Assembly (NCBI GenBank): GCA_016800925.1
Contig: JABCPU010000298.1
Span: forward strand, 1-64,000
Direction: 5' to 3'
Origin: Suillus spraguei
Lineage: Eukaryota > Basidiomycota > Agaricomycetes > Boletales > Suillaceae
DNA length: 64,000 nt
Shown here in pieces: positions 1 through 11,919 of the stretch (within the stretch, counting starts at the first letter, position 1; the number at the start of each line of letters is the position of its first letter). The position numbers were made by a program, and so were the translations under genes. The notes beneath the pieces were generated by a model. The model was not told the DNA's origin and did not search any database. It saw only the letters and a list, made by a program, of their open reading frames with translations.

Positions 1-284
1 TACAAGACACCCAGCTCTGACCCGAAAATCAGATGAAAGCATACAAGTTCCAAGTTCCAAGACCGGGTCTCAACACTAATTCAGTCAATATGAGACACCC
101 AGTTCCGACCCCCGAAATTTGAGTGAAGCATACCAAGTTCCGGAGCAGCAAGTGATCTCTTCAAATGGCCTTTATGGTGCTTAGGTTATCTTGTAGAATG
201 TGGAAAGCGGGGTGCGAGGCTTTTGTTGCCCTACAAGACACCAGTTCCGACCCCAAAAATCAAGATGAAGCATACCAAGTTCGA
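1..284. repeat. Tandem repeat S4, left part
   Basis: Imperfect tandem repeat with units containing GACACCCAGTTCCGACCCC, GAAGCATACCAAGTTCCG and TTGTAGAATGTGGAAAGCG. The same units resume after the LTR that ends at 1183, so one array was split by that insertion. No coding potential is seen. Confidence 0.7.
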
Positions 285-1183
285 TGTAAAGAAACAATCT
301 AGCCTGGGCTGTAGATAAACCATGGCATAAACTAGTATGCGAGTCTTGGGCTCTACCTAGTCTGCTTCACTTGCAAAGGCAAGAACGTTCGACGCTAAAG
401 GGAATGCTAAGTTAGTATAGTTTGATAATGCCCAACCTGTGGTGCAAGACTGCGTTGGAGGTAGCGAGATGCTAGCGGTGACCTCCGGTCCGTGGGAAAC
501 TAGCGGGAATACTAGCGGTAAGCATGGGAAAGTGGTAGACAAGCGGTAGTGAAAGTGGTAAAACTGCGGTAAGGGTGGGAAACTGGCGGTAAAACAAGCG
601 GTGAAGCGTAGCAATGAAGTGCGGGAAAGCGTAGCGCAAGCGGTGAAGCGCGGGAAAGCGGTAAAGAGCGGTGGTGCATGCGGCAGTAAAACAATTCTTA
701 AGAGACAGTGACTTCAGCGAAAGACTTTATTCCATTAGAGACAGTAGTGGTGACAATTCCTAAGTACCATGTGTACCATCGAGGGAAAAGTAAAAGTACC
801 GGAATGTGTGAAGAGTCTTTTTAACATGTGCCGTGAACGGCCGGAATACATAGTGAGAACGGTAGCGAGATAGAGATATTTAGCTAAGAGGCATGCAGTG
901 AGCAAGTGGCGTCACGGAAGGTAAGGTAAGTCTTCCCATAGCTTTAGTAACGGTGGAAATGAATATGCTATGCACCAATGGATCTTAGATGGAAATGGAA
1001 TGGACAGGAGGACATCGGTAGCGAGATTGGGTAAGGGGCAAGGATCCATGGAGCGAAACGGTACGGCAAAGCGAAAAGGGGTAATGCTCGCTATAGGGGG
1101 TTTTCTTGGTAGCCGCTGTAGACGGTAACGAGACACTTGTCTAAAATGGCACTTTCATGGTCAGTGTGACTTTGTTCACTACA
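285..1183 (-). mobile_element. Solo LTR, family C/D (899 bp)
   Basis: The plus strand runs from TGTAAAGAAACAATC to GTTCACTACA, so the ends are TG...CA. The right part (about 940-1183) is homologous to the LTRs of element C at 13703-13943 and 22115-22351. The left part is homologous to 25800-26032 (inverted) and 49018-49245. Sense is set from element C, where the LTR reads with the minus-strand pol genes. It interrupts tandem array S4. No clean 5-bp target duplication was found (TTCGA versus CTGAG), so it is old, or the flanks have changed. No internal region is attached. Confidence 0.65.
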
Positions 1184-1560
1184 CTGAGTTCCCCGAGACC
1201 TGGGTCTCAACACATAATTCAGTCAATATGACACCCAGTTCCGACCCCCGAAATTTGAGTGAAGCATACCAAGTTCCGGGAGCAGCAAGTGATCTCTTGA
1301 AATGGCCTTTATGGCGCTTAGGTTGTCTTGTAGAATGTGGAAAGCGGGGTGCGAGGCTTGTGTTGCCCTACAAGACACCCAGTTACACCCCCGAAAATCA
1401 GATGAAGCTTACCAAGTTCCGAGTTCCGAGACCCGGGTCTCTGCTTGACATGGCCTTTTTGGCTTATGTTGTCTTGTAGAATGTGGACACCAGGGTGCAA
1501 AAAGTGGTTGCCCTATGAGATGCCAAGTTCCGAACCCGGGTCTCGACAAATGAATATCAG
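1184..1560. repeat. Tandem repeat S4, right part
   Basis: Continues the array of 1-284 with about 190-bp units, each with the order CAGTTCCGACCCC, then AAGTGATCTCTTGAAATGG, then GTCTTGTAGAATGTGG. The units degrade towards 1550. Confidence 0.65.
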
Positions 1561-2088
1561 ATATCCAGCACACTTCCAATCATCTGGTATTTCATTGAGC
1601 AATGGATGATAATACAGCTTTGAAAGCCAACATCATCCAAGGTTCCCTTATCTGATCCTCGCTATCTCCACCCCCTTTAACACCAAAGTCTGGACATCCA
1701 GCATTCAGCGTCTGATTTCCAATATCAACTTGCAACATGAACACTTCTTCCATGTCCACTTGTGACATAAAGAATCTGGTGCACTTGGGCCCCTGGCCAT
1801 CACTCATGAAGCAGGGGCATATACCGAACAAAAATTCAATGCAAAGAAGACTGGAGGAGAGCCAGTTATACCTTCTCCGAACCTGGACACTGATCTGGTG
1901 ATGGCGTGCGATCGCTTGGCTGATGTACTCATAAAGGCATATAAAAATCCCAGTGGGTCTTCCTGCAGATGTTGAAAATGTGTTTGATCATTCAAATTCC
2001 TTCATGACAGTTAAGATGCAGATTGATATTGCAAGATATAGCAAATTGATATCCCCAAAGAACACTGGGCATAATGAGGAGAAAACAG
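1561..2088. other. Unassigned stretch before the TET/JBP-like remnant
   Basis: No gene could be supported. Short open stretches on both strands (for example 1592-1831 minus and 1830-1960 plus) carry no motif I recognise. It could hold 5' exons of the oxygenase remnant that follows. Confidence 0.3.
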
Positions 2089-3519
2089 GGAGAAGTTGCT
2101 TGAGAGGTGTCCTCCTGGCCATGAGGGCACAAAGTTGGTGGACAAACCTGCCACAATTATTGATGTTTTCCGTACCATCTGTTACGAACTGGGTGGCATC
2201 ACCAGCGACAGTGAGAAGACACAGATGGTCTGCTGGGAGGTTCTTACAATGTCTAAAAGAAGACAAGGTGAAAGTACAAGGAACGTGTTCCGAGTACGAT
2301 CAAGGGTCTGGCCTCAAGGATAAGTCCAAGAGGTTCTGCAAGTATAGAGACTAAGACTAAGGAGTGCTTAGACTTAGAGACGATACAAGACGACTTAGGT
2401 TGGAGACCTAAGCGAAGGAGATTCCAGGTAAAACCCAGTAAGATTAAAGTAGGGAATCTACTACAGTACACTGTGCTTAAATAGGCCAATATGTGCGCAC
2501 AGACCAAGTAACCGTGGAACGTAACTGTGTATCCTAATAAGGAAGGCATGTGTTGTACAGATGCGTTGAGCATATGAGTCAGAGTCATGTGACATGATAT
2601 ACAAGTAAGGAACAAAGGGAAATGTATAGGGCACGTACAATTGTAACACCTCATTGCATGTACCTTCTGGACGCCCTGACCGAGACCACCCAGGTGCGTA
2701 ATGTGTAGATTGTTACTCAATGGATATTGAATATCAAATGGTACCTACAGAAGGAAATCAGGGCGGCCACCGATTTGCTGGGTCCAAGCCTCGAAAAAGT
2801 GTAAAGGCTGATGGCAATTGGCGATATAATCAAGAATGGTTCAAACAGGGCTCGGAAAATGTTGGGTCAACTCCCGGATGCATCAATTTATCTCCGGCAT
2901 GGTTTCAACAGGGCCACGAGGTAGGATGTGATGAGATGGTGATTTCTGGAGTCAAACTCACCAATCCCATAGAATCTGTCAGATCCGGAGGTATCTGCAT
3001 CATTGAAGGGACCCTCCTCCAAGAATATCCTGAAAGCTATTGCAAGGCCGGCAGCCATCGCATCGGCAGCACTCAGGGTCATGCATCCTCAGCAGTATTT
3101 TGCAGGGTTACGAGCCTTGTCACACCTCGGAGATAAGGCACTGGAGCAAGGAACTGCCACAGATGCCAGAGACCCTGCAGTACTGGGCATCTGTGTTTAA
3201 CAGCCTCTCCATCATTTCCAATCGGGAAACCCCCAATCATCGAGACCATTTATCGATTCCTGAATGCTTCAATATTCTCACCACCGTGGGGAACTATTCT
3301 AATGCTCGGATGAGTATGCCAAGCCTTCAGCTGGAATTCAGGTATGATTCTGGCTGTATGATTGCATTTTCGGGAAGAATTGTGAGACATGGGGTTGATG
3401 GAGGGGAAGGGGATCGGATTGCTTGGGCATGGTATATGAGGGATTCTGTGCACATTTATGCCGGGGTTCCCTCATGTGGATGGGCTATGGTCAAAGGCCG
3501 CATACTAACCACGGTGTGA
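2089..3519 (+). pseudogene. TET/JBP-like 2-oxoglutarate/Fe(II) dioxygenase, broken
   Basis: Enzymes of this family oxidise 5-methylcytosine or thymine in DNA and are expanded in mushroom genomes, often next to KDZ transposons. Seen here: a first segment (LLERCPPGHEG, then DKPATIIDV) at 2089-2179, and after the LTR a segment with PGCINLSPAWFQQGHE. A GTAGG...CATAG intron near 2921-2970 brings the frame on to NLSDPEVSASLKG. The last block has NRETPNHRDH (an HxD iron-ligand motif), LLTTVG-like spacing, VRHGV (distal His) and GDRI (Arg likely to bind 2-oxoglutarate), which is the expected motif order. A frame change is needed near 3145, and an A-family LTR splits the gene at 2180-2648. The family call comes from motif order only; another cupin-fold dioxygenase is possible. 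It is unlikely to make a working enzyme. Confidence 0.55.
2180..2648 (-). mobile_element. Solo LTR A, copy 1
   Basis: Runs TGTTACGAACTGGG to CAATTGTAACA with the terminal inverted TGTTAC/GTAACA shared by all A copies. Sense is taken from the copy at 38237, which follows a polypurine tract. In sense orientation it has a TATA-like CTATTTAAGCAC. No matching 5-bp duplication was seen (CCATC versus CCTCA). It sits inside the TET/JBP-like remnant. Confidence 0.8.
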
Positions 3520-5200
3520 AAGATCAAAGAAGTTGAAAGAGTTGTTACCCATGTTAGTAGCAACACACGAATACCATGTACCAATTAGAGCATCAACAGT
3601 TCTGGAACTCAAGTCGGAAGTCGAGTTCCATGAATTGAGTCCCTAACTCTGTGTATCTCGGGACTCGGGACTCGATCCTCGAAATTCGGACTCAATGATC
3701 GATAGTCCGAATTCAGGCTTCACACTCGGGACTCAGCAAAGTGTGAGGCAGCACAATGTGAGGCAACAGACTTTTATCCACACATTTTGACTGCCGAACA
3801 CCGAACCCCGGCAGCCAGCACTCGGGACTCAGGACTGATACCAATGTGAAAAATATGTATTCCCATATAGTGAGTGCCAAATCCCAAACTCTGGCAGCCG
3901 GAACTCGGGACTTGGGACTCAGAACAATGTGAAAGATGTGAATTCACATATCATAAATGACGAACTCCGAACCCCGGCAGCCGGCACTTGGGACTCGGGA
4001 CTCAGAATAGTGTGCAAGTCATTGATCCACACATGTTGAGGGCTGAACTCCGAACCCCAGCAGCCAGCGGTTGGGACTTGGGACTCAGAACAATGAGAAA
4101 GATATTGATTCCTACATGTAAAGTGCCGAACGCCGAATGCCGAACCCCAGAACCCGGAACTCGGCACTCAGCACTCAGAATCATGTGAAATTTAGTGAGC
4201 CACATATGTTAAGGGCCGAAGCCCGAACCCCGGCAGCTGGCAGTCGGGACTCAGGACTTAGAACAATGTGAAAGATACTGATTCCCACATATCAAGTGCC
4301 GAACCCGGAACCCCAGCAGCCGGAACTCGGGACTCGGGACACACAACATTGTGAATGATATTGATGCACACATGTTAAGTGCCGAATGCCGACAGCCGAG
4401 CCCCGGCACCCGGAACTTGGCACTCGGCACTCAGAATAATCCACACATGTTGAGTGCCGAACCCCGAGCTCCGGCAGCTGGAACTCGGGACTCACAACAT
4501 TGTGAATTATATTGATGCACACATGTTAAGTGCCGAATGCCGACTGCTGAGCCCCGGCACCCGGAACTCAGCACTCGGCACTCAGAATAATCCACACATG
4601 TTGAGTGCCGAACCCCGAGCTCCGGCAGCCAGGAACTCGGGACTCGGCACTCAGAATAATGTGAAAGTTATTGATCCAAATATGTTGAGTGCCCAACCGC
4701 GAACCCCGACAGCCTGAACTCGGCACTCACAACATTGTGAATAATATTGATGCACACATGTTAAGTGCCGAACGCCGCCAAGCCCCGGAACCTGGAACTC
4801 AGCACTCGGCACTCAGACTAATGTGAAAGTTATTGATCCACACATGTTGAGTGCCGAACCCCGCACTGTCACACAGATATCTATTTCGTCTCGAACCTTG
4901 ATTGCTGAACCCCAAACCATGAAATCCGGTAGTCCACAATTGTGGGGTTCGGGGTTCGGTACCTAAGATTCGTGACTCGCCACTCAGAAATATGTGAGGC
5001 AATCTTGCCATTCGGAAGTCGAGTCCCATGAATTGAGTCCAAACTCTAAGTACCATGGCACTCGGGCATTCGCCACTCAGCATTTGGGATTTAGGACTCT
5101 ACATCGGATCTTGACATCCAGTCCTCAAAATCCGGAACAAAATATTCGGGAGTCAAGACAATCATTTGGACGGAATAAAATATTTTACATCATGTATGAA
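3520..5200. repeat. Satellite-like array S1 (first block)
   Basis: About 80-105 bp units built from GTGCCGAACCCCGAACTCCGG, then CAGCCGGCACTCGGGACTCGG, then CAATGTGAAAGATATTGAT and CCACACATGTTGAG. Units are diverged and unevenly spaced. Apparent open frames are by-products of the repeat, as they recur in several frames on both strands. From about 4860 to 5200 the pattern decays. No gene is seen. Confidence 0.8.
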
Positions 5201-5212
5201 ATGAAGACCATT

Positions 5213-6732
5213 CTAATCTAAACACAGTGAAGAGGACTCTACTCCCCTGCCTCTCTTCAATCTCTGTAGCATGTCAGTGTACATCTTCACCTCTGCCATC
5301 TTCTCATGGATACCCTCATCTTGCTCATCCATCAATGCTACCAGGCATGCTCGAATCATCTTAAGTCCCATCACTGATGGGCCTGATGAGTCATTTACCT
5401 CCTCAGGAAGAACCAAACCATCATCCTCAACTCCATTTTCCATCCAATGCTGGTAGTGAATGACACAGGACCTCATGATCTGACCCCATTGCCATGGTTC
5501 ATTCAGAATTTCGGTGTGTCCCATCCACCATGGAGTATCATAGCTGGGAATAATCCGGGATGGATGTCTCGGAGCTGCGACATCATCAAACTGACATAGG
5601 TTGTTACAATCGTATGTGCCCCTATTCATTTTCCTATTCATTTACTGTGTACATTACGTAACATGACTCTGACTCATATGCTCAAACGCATCTGTACTAT
5701 AGTTGCCTTCCTCCTTTGGATACGCACTTACGTTCTCACGCCTCTCTTGGTCTGTGCGCACATATTGGCCTATTTAAGCACAGTGTACTTGCAGTAGATT
5801 CGCTACTTTAATCTTACTGGGTTTTACCTGGAATCTCCTTCGCTTAGGTCTCCAACCTAAGTCGTCTTGAATCGTCTCTAAGTCTAAGCACTCCTTAGCC
5901 TTAGTCTCTATTCTCGCGGATACCTCCTAAGACTTGTCTTGGAGGCTGAACCTTGATCGTACTCGGAACGCGTTCCTTGTACTTTCACCTTGTTCTCTTC
6001 TGAACATTGTAAGAACTCCCAGCAGACCGCCTGTGTCTTTTCACTGTCGCTGGTGACACCACCCCAGTTCGTAACATAGGTGGGATGAAAAGATGTGGTC
6101 TGGAACAGTGTTCCAGGTGAGCATGGGATACAATGTCAGGACATGAGCGACAGGGCTTGGAACAACAGAAACGATGTTCCTTGCAGCTGAGTACTGCAGG
6201 AGTGGCGTAACAAATGTCTGTTGGAAATCTCAGCATTGCCCAAAAAAGTCAGCCGGTCAGGCCCTAGGTACAAGTCCGGATTGTTGAACAAAGGCAGTTC
6301 CTCAGGCTGAGCCGGGCATAAATGATCTGGATGGATTGAATGAACATCCACAGTTGCATTATCTAAATGTGAATTGAGAAACCTACCAGGAACTGCATCC
6401 AAGACATCCGGAACACCTGATGACCCAGAATCATAGTCGATCTCATCATCCGGCCCAAGGTATACATCTTCACATGGATCTAATAAATGTCCAGTCAATT
6501 GTAAGATACACTCAAAGCAACACATACCTGATGAAATCCGGGACTCAGTCTCATCATCTGGCCCAAGGTATACATCATCCAGTGCATCTGGTCCATCTCC
6601 CGTCAATTGAGAGCTGTACTGAAAGCACAACATACCTAGTGAAATCCGGGAGTCGGTTGAGTCATCCACATCCATTGAGTTGTATTCAGTGACCGGAGGT
6701 TCATAAAATCTGACTGCTGGTTGAGATCTCAT
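5213..6732 (-). pseudogene. Unknown protein, left partner of divergent pair, split by LTR A
   Basis: I do not recognise this family. Reading leftward from ATG 6732, the N-terminal 198 codons hold two copies of an acidic repeat (SRISLGMLCFQYSSQLTG and SRISSGMCCFECILQLTG, each followed by DVYLGPDDE). The C-terminal part (5213-5600) has PSYDTPWWMGHTEILNEPW and ends in a charged, probably helical segment with DEQDEGIHEKMAEVKMY. The A LTR at 5602-6076 with TAGGT duplications cuts it; without the LTR, the frame leading into QFDDVAAPRHPS stays open for tens of codons. The first part stops at 6136, so an intron or frameshift is also needed. It starts 218 bp from the oppositely directed zinc-cluster gene. 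A relative of its C-terminus (EEQQEGIHDKMVEIE) occurs at 43407-43470. Confidence 0.5.
5602..6076 (+). mobile_element. Solo LTR A, copy 2, with exact TSD
   Basis: Runs TGTTACAATCGTATGTGCC to CCCAGTTCGTAACA. The 5-bp duplication TAGGT is exact at 5597-5601 and 6077-6081, proving an integrase-type insertion followed by LTR-LTR recombination. It disrupts the minus-strand gene described above. Confidence 0.92.
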
Positions 6733-6950
6733 GATGTCTGATCAACTGATCAAACTGATTGATAACTGATAACTTCGAAGTTCAACACATGGCTGGCAAC
6801 GGCCGAAAGTTGAACCATGACCAAACAAAGACAAACAATCAACGCTTATCAAGATCATCCTTCAATTGTCTGGTTTCCTTTGAAACTTCATCCTAGTGAT
6901 AACAGATTTCAAACTTATCTCAAGCTTTCACATCTTTCAACTCAATCCAA
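6733..6950. promoter_or_regulatory. Shared divergent promoter region
   Basis: This 218-bp gap separates two start codons pointing away from each other (6732 minus, 6951 plus). It holds ATGATGTCTGATCAACTGATCAAACTGATTG-type TGATCA repeats close to the left start (6737-6760). No clear TATA box was found. Confidence 0.35.
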
Positions 6951-9088
6951 ATGTCTACTCCAGTTCAAACCTCTTTGGCCGGTCTCAAGGCAACCACTGC
7001 TCAGATTGTGGGCATCATTGCTGGGGCGCGGCTCATGCCTGCCGGCACTGGCCAAGCCCACCTTGCTCTGACAGCACAAGTCACTAATCTTGTGGTAAGT
7101 ACCATTCATGTGTCAATTTTACTTTTGGTTTTTCTAAGATCTGTTTAGGCTGAGATAGTCAGGGAGCATGAGAAAGGGCCTTACATGCCCGGCATCATTG
7201 CATCCTGCTCCAAGGAGTTGATGAGAGTCAGGTCCATGACTCCCCGGGTGTGGCCCAACTGGCACAGCATCAGCCATGACGACCCCCGGGTGTTGAAACA
7301 CTCCTGGCGCAGCAAGATTCACGCCTGGGAGGCTTTAGGTGACCATTCAGGTGATCTCCCTGTCATGCCTAACCCTTCCATTGGCCCAATCACTGTGGAC
7401 CTTCCCTCCCCACCTGTCATCGCCGGCAATGTCACTGGTTCTTCCACCCACGCCACCTCCGAGCTCCGGGACAAAGGAAAAGGTAAGGTGGTTGTTGCTG
7501 ACCCAGAGCCGGAGGTGGAAGGGAGCAGGAAGAGGAAGTCCCCCATGATGTCTGGACACTCTTCCTCACCTCCGAAGTTGGCCAAGAAGGGTTGCAAGCG
7601 GGTCAAGGCAACTTGCCATGTCAAGCAGAAGGTGCTTGTGGAGTCGGAAGATGATGAAGACACAATTGTTCAGGTATGTCGTCCAGCTCATTGTTTTCAT
7701 TGTCTCAATTTTCTGTAGCCTATTTCGAGTGGAGTCCCGGCACTCAACGTTCCCCGGTCTTCCACAATTGGTGTAGGGATGCCTCATTCCCCTCGTTCAC
7801 CATGTTCCCCAAAGAAGCAATTGTTTGGTCCTGCTTCAGTAAGTAATATTTAGTTGTCCGGCACTTGGGAAAATGCTTATATATCACCAGCTCATTGCCG
7901 GCAGTCCACCCAAGGTGATGGTGAGTCATCATTCTTTGTCCGGACATCCCGCCTGTACTTACCCATTGTCAGGCCACCTCCAGCAGTTGTCCGGAGGTTG
8001 TCGAGACCCCCAGGCAATGTCCAGCCACTCCGGCTGAGGAACCTGCAGTCATGGATACAGGTGATATTCTCATTCCCGGCCCAGTGAGTACTCTAATGAA
8101 TTCCAATGAGTCCATCAACTAATGGAACCCACAGAACAACCCCTGCCATTATTGCACCCAGGAGAAGTGGCCCTGTGCCACTCGGTTGGACAGGAGGACC
8201 CGTGCCCCATGTTTGTCGTGCGTCCGCTGCACCACCAAGAAGATCAAATGTGTCCCAGCATCCATGGGATCCCCGCCAAAACGTATTCGAGGGAAGTCTA
8301 CCACCCAGCAGGCTCGCTCCAGGACACCTTCCAGAGCTCCCTCCAATGCGCCGGCTGCCTCGCAGTCCAAAGCCCGAACTCACAGTCAATCTCGTGGCCC
8401 CTCCGGTTCTCCAGCTGTCCCTGCTGTGACCACACCCAAGGCACAGTCCCGTGGGCGCAGCAAGACAATCACTGCCCCCAAGACACCTGCACCTGCATCA
8501 GCTTGTGAGTCACCCCAATTGTCTATGACCATCTGACCTTATCTTTCACTTAGCTATTTCGTCTTCAAGCGCCGCAGTGCCTCGTCGGCACTCAATGTGC
8601 CCATGCCGGATCTCCATTCCATGGCAATTGTGATTCGGGATGGTGCCGCTCGAATTGCTCTTCTTGAGGCTCGTGTGGCGGAGCAGGATGGTAAGATTGA
8701 TACCCTGCAACACCTCCATGAGGGCCTTCATTGCAAAGTCATGGACCGGCACCCTTCATTTCCACTTCCCGACTCTCCTGTCAATGCAACCTTTTTGCTT
8801 GATCAATCTGTCCCCCTGTCCATCTCACCCCTCCCATCTGCACTTGCTCCCCTCATTGACTTGGATATGGCAGGAATGGAGCCTCCATCTCCGAAAGTCC
8901 AGCCTGCATCTATCATTGAGGGTCTCATATTTGAGCTCAGCCAGATTCAGCCTGAGGGTCCACAAATGTCCGGCGAACTTGTGGACCCAGATGATCCGGG
9001 CAATCTTGTCCCAGAATATGATTCTGATGATATGGATGTTGAGGTGAAGGTTGAACCCTCTGCTGATGAGGGTGAAATGGCTACATAA
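6951..9088 (+). CDS. Zinc-cluster protein with coiled coil, multi-exon, unknown family
   Basis: A fungal Zn2Cys6-type cluster suggests DNA binding in the nucleus. Exon 1 is 6951-7094 (MSTPVQTSLAGLKATTAQ), intron 7095-7148, exon 2 7149-7673, intron 7674-7718, exon 3 7719-7838; all junctions are GT-AG and keep phase. Exon 2 has a lysine/arginine stretch (GSRKRKSPMMSG, PPKLAKKGCKR) that could be a nuclear localisation signal. After two further likely introns, 8150-8250 encodes CHYCTQEKWPC, 11 residues, then CLSCVRCTTKKIKC: the GAL4-like C-x2-C-x6-C ... C-x2-C-x6-C pattern with one extra Cys. Ser/Arg-rich and acidic segments follow, with a heptad-like stretch (AARIALLEARVAEQDGKID) at 8650-8700 and the end DVEVKVEPSADEGEMAT. 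The splice joining near 8500-8550 is unresolved. The gene at 14191-15348 has the same layout, so this may be a transposon-linked family. Confidence 0.6.
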
Positions 9089-10896
9089 GTGTATGTTCAT
9101 AGATGTATATACAATGTTTGAATGAATGTCAGTGCTGGATGCCAAGTCCGGACATCCGGAACTGGACAATGGAGATTCACAATGGATATTTCGCGACTTC
9201 CGGATATCCGGCTACCTGAAATACAACACACAATTTAAAGAATTTGAAACCTCTCTGTCGAGTTACCTTGTGCGGGTGCCGGGTCACATTGTGAAACATA
9301 TCATTCCATATATCTTAAGTGCTGAACCCCGGACCCCAGGACCCTGGAGTTGGGACTCATCACCATGTGACAGATATCGATCCACATATTTGATGTGCTG
9401 AACCCCGAACTCCGGCACTCGGGAGTTAGAACAATGTGAGGCAATACAAATATTGATTGACACATGTTCAGTGCCGAACCCCGAACTCCGGCACCCGGCA
9501 CTCGGGACTCGGGCCTTGGAACTTATAACAATGTGAAAGATGTCGATGCACATTTTCTATCACTGAACCCCGAACCCCGGCACCCGGGAGTTAGAAACAT
9601 GTGAGGCAATACCAAGATATTGATTTACACCTGGGGAGTGCCGAACCCCGAACTCTGGCACCCAGCAGTTGAGAATCTGGACTCGGGACTCATAACCATG
9701 TGAAAGATATTGATCCACATATTTAACCACCCAACCCGAACCCCAGCACCTGGGAGTGAGAACAATGTGAGTCAATACAAAGATATTGATGTACACATGT
9801 TGAATGCCGAACCCCGAACTCCGGCACCCGGCACTCGGGACTCGGGACTTGGTACTCATAACAATGAGACAGATATCAATCCACATATTTTAACACCGAC
9901 CCCGAACCCCGCCACCTGTGAGTTAGAACCATGTGAGGCAATACAAAGTTGAGTCCCGAATCATGATCACCGAGTGCTGGGTTACCATGTGAGGCAATAC
10001 CATAATATTGATTTACACATGTTGAGTGCCGAACCCCAAGCTCCGGCACCCTGGAGTTAGCACAATGTGAGGCAATACCATAATATTGATTTACACATGT
10101 TGAGTGCCGAACCCCGAGCTCCGGCACCCGGGAGTTAGCACAATGTGAGGCAATACCATAATATTAATTTACACATGTTGAGTGCTGAACCCCGAGCTCC
10201 GGCACCCGAGAGTTAGCACAATGTGAGGCAATACCATAATATTGATTTACACAAGTTGAGTGCCGAACCCCAAGCTCTGGCACCCGGCACTCGGGGTTCG
10301 GCACTCAACATGTGTAAATCAATATTATGGTATTGCCTCACATTGTGCTAACTCCCGGGTGCCGGAGCTCGGGGTTCGGCAGTCAAAACAATGTGAAAGT
10401 CCTCGATCCACATATTGTATGTGCCAAACCCCGAACTCCGGCACCCGGCACTCGGCACTCGGCACTTGGTACTCATAATGTGAAAGATCTTGAGCAACAT
10501 ATTGTCAGTGCTGAACCCTGAACCCCGGCACCCAGCACTTGCGACTCGGGACTCAGAACAATGTGAGGCAATAGACACCTATTGATCCACACATTCTAAG
10601 TGCCAAACTCCGAACTCCGAAATCTGGTAGTCTACTATTTAGGGGTTCGCGGTTCGGTACTCGGGCTTTTGCACTTGAGACCGAAAACAATGTTAGGCAA
10701 TAAAATGACTTTGATCCACACATTTTTGGTAGATATCTTTTTCATCTCAAATCTTGAATCTCGAGTGCCGAACCCCGAATCCCGAAATCTGGTAGTCTAC
10801 AATTTCGGGGTTCGGTCCTTGGGACTCAGACACATGTCAGGCAACAACAAAACTTTCATCCACACATTTTTGGTAGATGTCTGTTTTGTCTCGAAT
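9089..10896. repeat. Satellite-like array S1 (second block) with orientation switch
   Basis: S1 units as at 3520-5200, here mostly in a 78-100 bp form ending GTTAGAACAATGTGAGGCAATAC. Around 10285 the array flips: 10140-10275 reads CAATGTGAGGCAATACCATAATATTGATTTACACA and 10290-10400 is its reverse complement, followed by GCTAACTCCCGGGTGCCGG. From about 10590 a longer module starts (GAAATCTGGTAGTCTAC, TTTTTGGTAGATATC), which recurs at 47900-48220. Confidence 0.8.
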
Positions 10897-11274
10897 CTCG
10901 AGTTTCTAGTTTAGTTTCTAGTTTCTAGTTTCTAGTTTCGGTACTCTGCACCTGCACCCGGCACTCGGCACTAGATGACTCCACACATGGACTTTAAATC
11001 TTTCACCTTGTGTGTTGTGTTTCGGGTGTCCAGGTATCTGGAATTCAGGAAATCTCTAGTTTGCATCTCCAGTTTTGAGTTCCTGGATTCGGGACTTGGC
11101 ACCCGGCACCTGGCACCTCAATTCTCGATGAATGTCAGACATGATGAATTCAGGTTTTCGTCCTTCAGGGTTTAGATTTTGGTGGTTGATGGTAGGTATA
11201 TGCACTCATAGGGTGCATGTATCCTATGTGTTTGATTCTCTGGTGGCTACATCAGCTGTACGTCTTTATGATAC

Positions 11275-11760
11275 ATATCTAGGCCCACCCGTATATGTAA
11301 TATATTTTACCTTGGCCCACCCGTCTATGCAATAAATATTTTACTGCACCCTCGGCCCACCCATCTATGTAATACACCCCACATCGGCCCACCCGTATAT
11401 GTAATATTCTCTCACCTCGGCCCACCCGTATATGTAATATTCTCTTACCTCGGCCCACCCGTCTATGCAATAATATTTGCCTTACATCTCTCTTCAGCCC
11501 AGCTGTCTATAATATCCTACTCTACATACTACCCAGATGAGCCCACCCATCTCTGTTGGGGATTATATCCCCCTGGCCCATCCGTCAACATCAGAAATCA
11601 TGTTTCCCTCGGCCCACCTGTCTCTCCCAAAAATACAAGTCTCCTGGCCCACCCGTCTCCATCGGAAATAATATTCCCCCCGGCCCATCCGTCAACATCG
11701 AGGATATACATAACCTCGGCCCATCATCTGCTGGCCCGTCTTTGACGGGATATTATGTGG
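11275..11760. repeat. Minisatellite S3 (GGCCCACCCGT), block 1
   Basis: About 14 units of roughly 30-35 bp, each with GGCCCACCCGTNTATGTAATA, later becoming GGCCCATCCGTCAACATC. The inverted partner is at 12120-12360. The spacers are themselves related, as expected for a minisatellite. Confidence 0.75.
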
Positions 11761-11919
11761 GTCGGGTGACCCGTATAGTACGGAGTTTGTCACTGAAGGG
11801 GCTCCACTGGAACAGATTTTCTTGATTCACATTTCTGAAAGAGTAGTAGGCTTTTTAACACAAATGTCATGAAAAGTCATGTGATGTAGATGTATTTGCA
11901 TGAGGTCTATCTTACCTAT

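Noticed and set aside
2180..2648. LTR A copies as parts of genes (frames such as CYELG...)
   Set aside because: The same frames occur in every LTR copy and run across TG...CA boundaries; they are insertion artefacts, not exons.
8093..8508. Overlapping frames in the zinc-cluster gene on both strands
   Set aside because: Only the plus frame with the Cys pattern and matching splice sites is supported; the others are shadows of biased codon content.
10600..10914. Open frame of 104 codons with a near-identical copy at 47916
   Set aside because: Composed of satellite-derived sequence, and open in several frames and both strands; duplicated as DNA, with no gene features.
11275..11760. Regularly spaced repeats resembling a CRISPR array
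   Set aside because: The spacers are related to one another, unit length varies and the setting is a fungal nuclear genome; it is a minisatellite.
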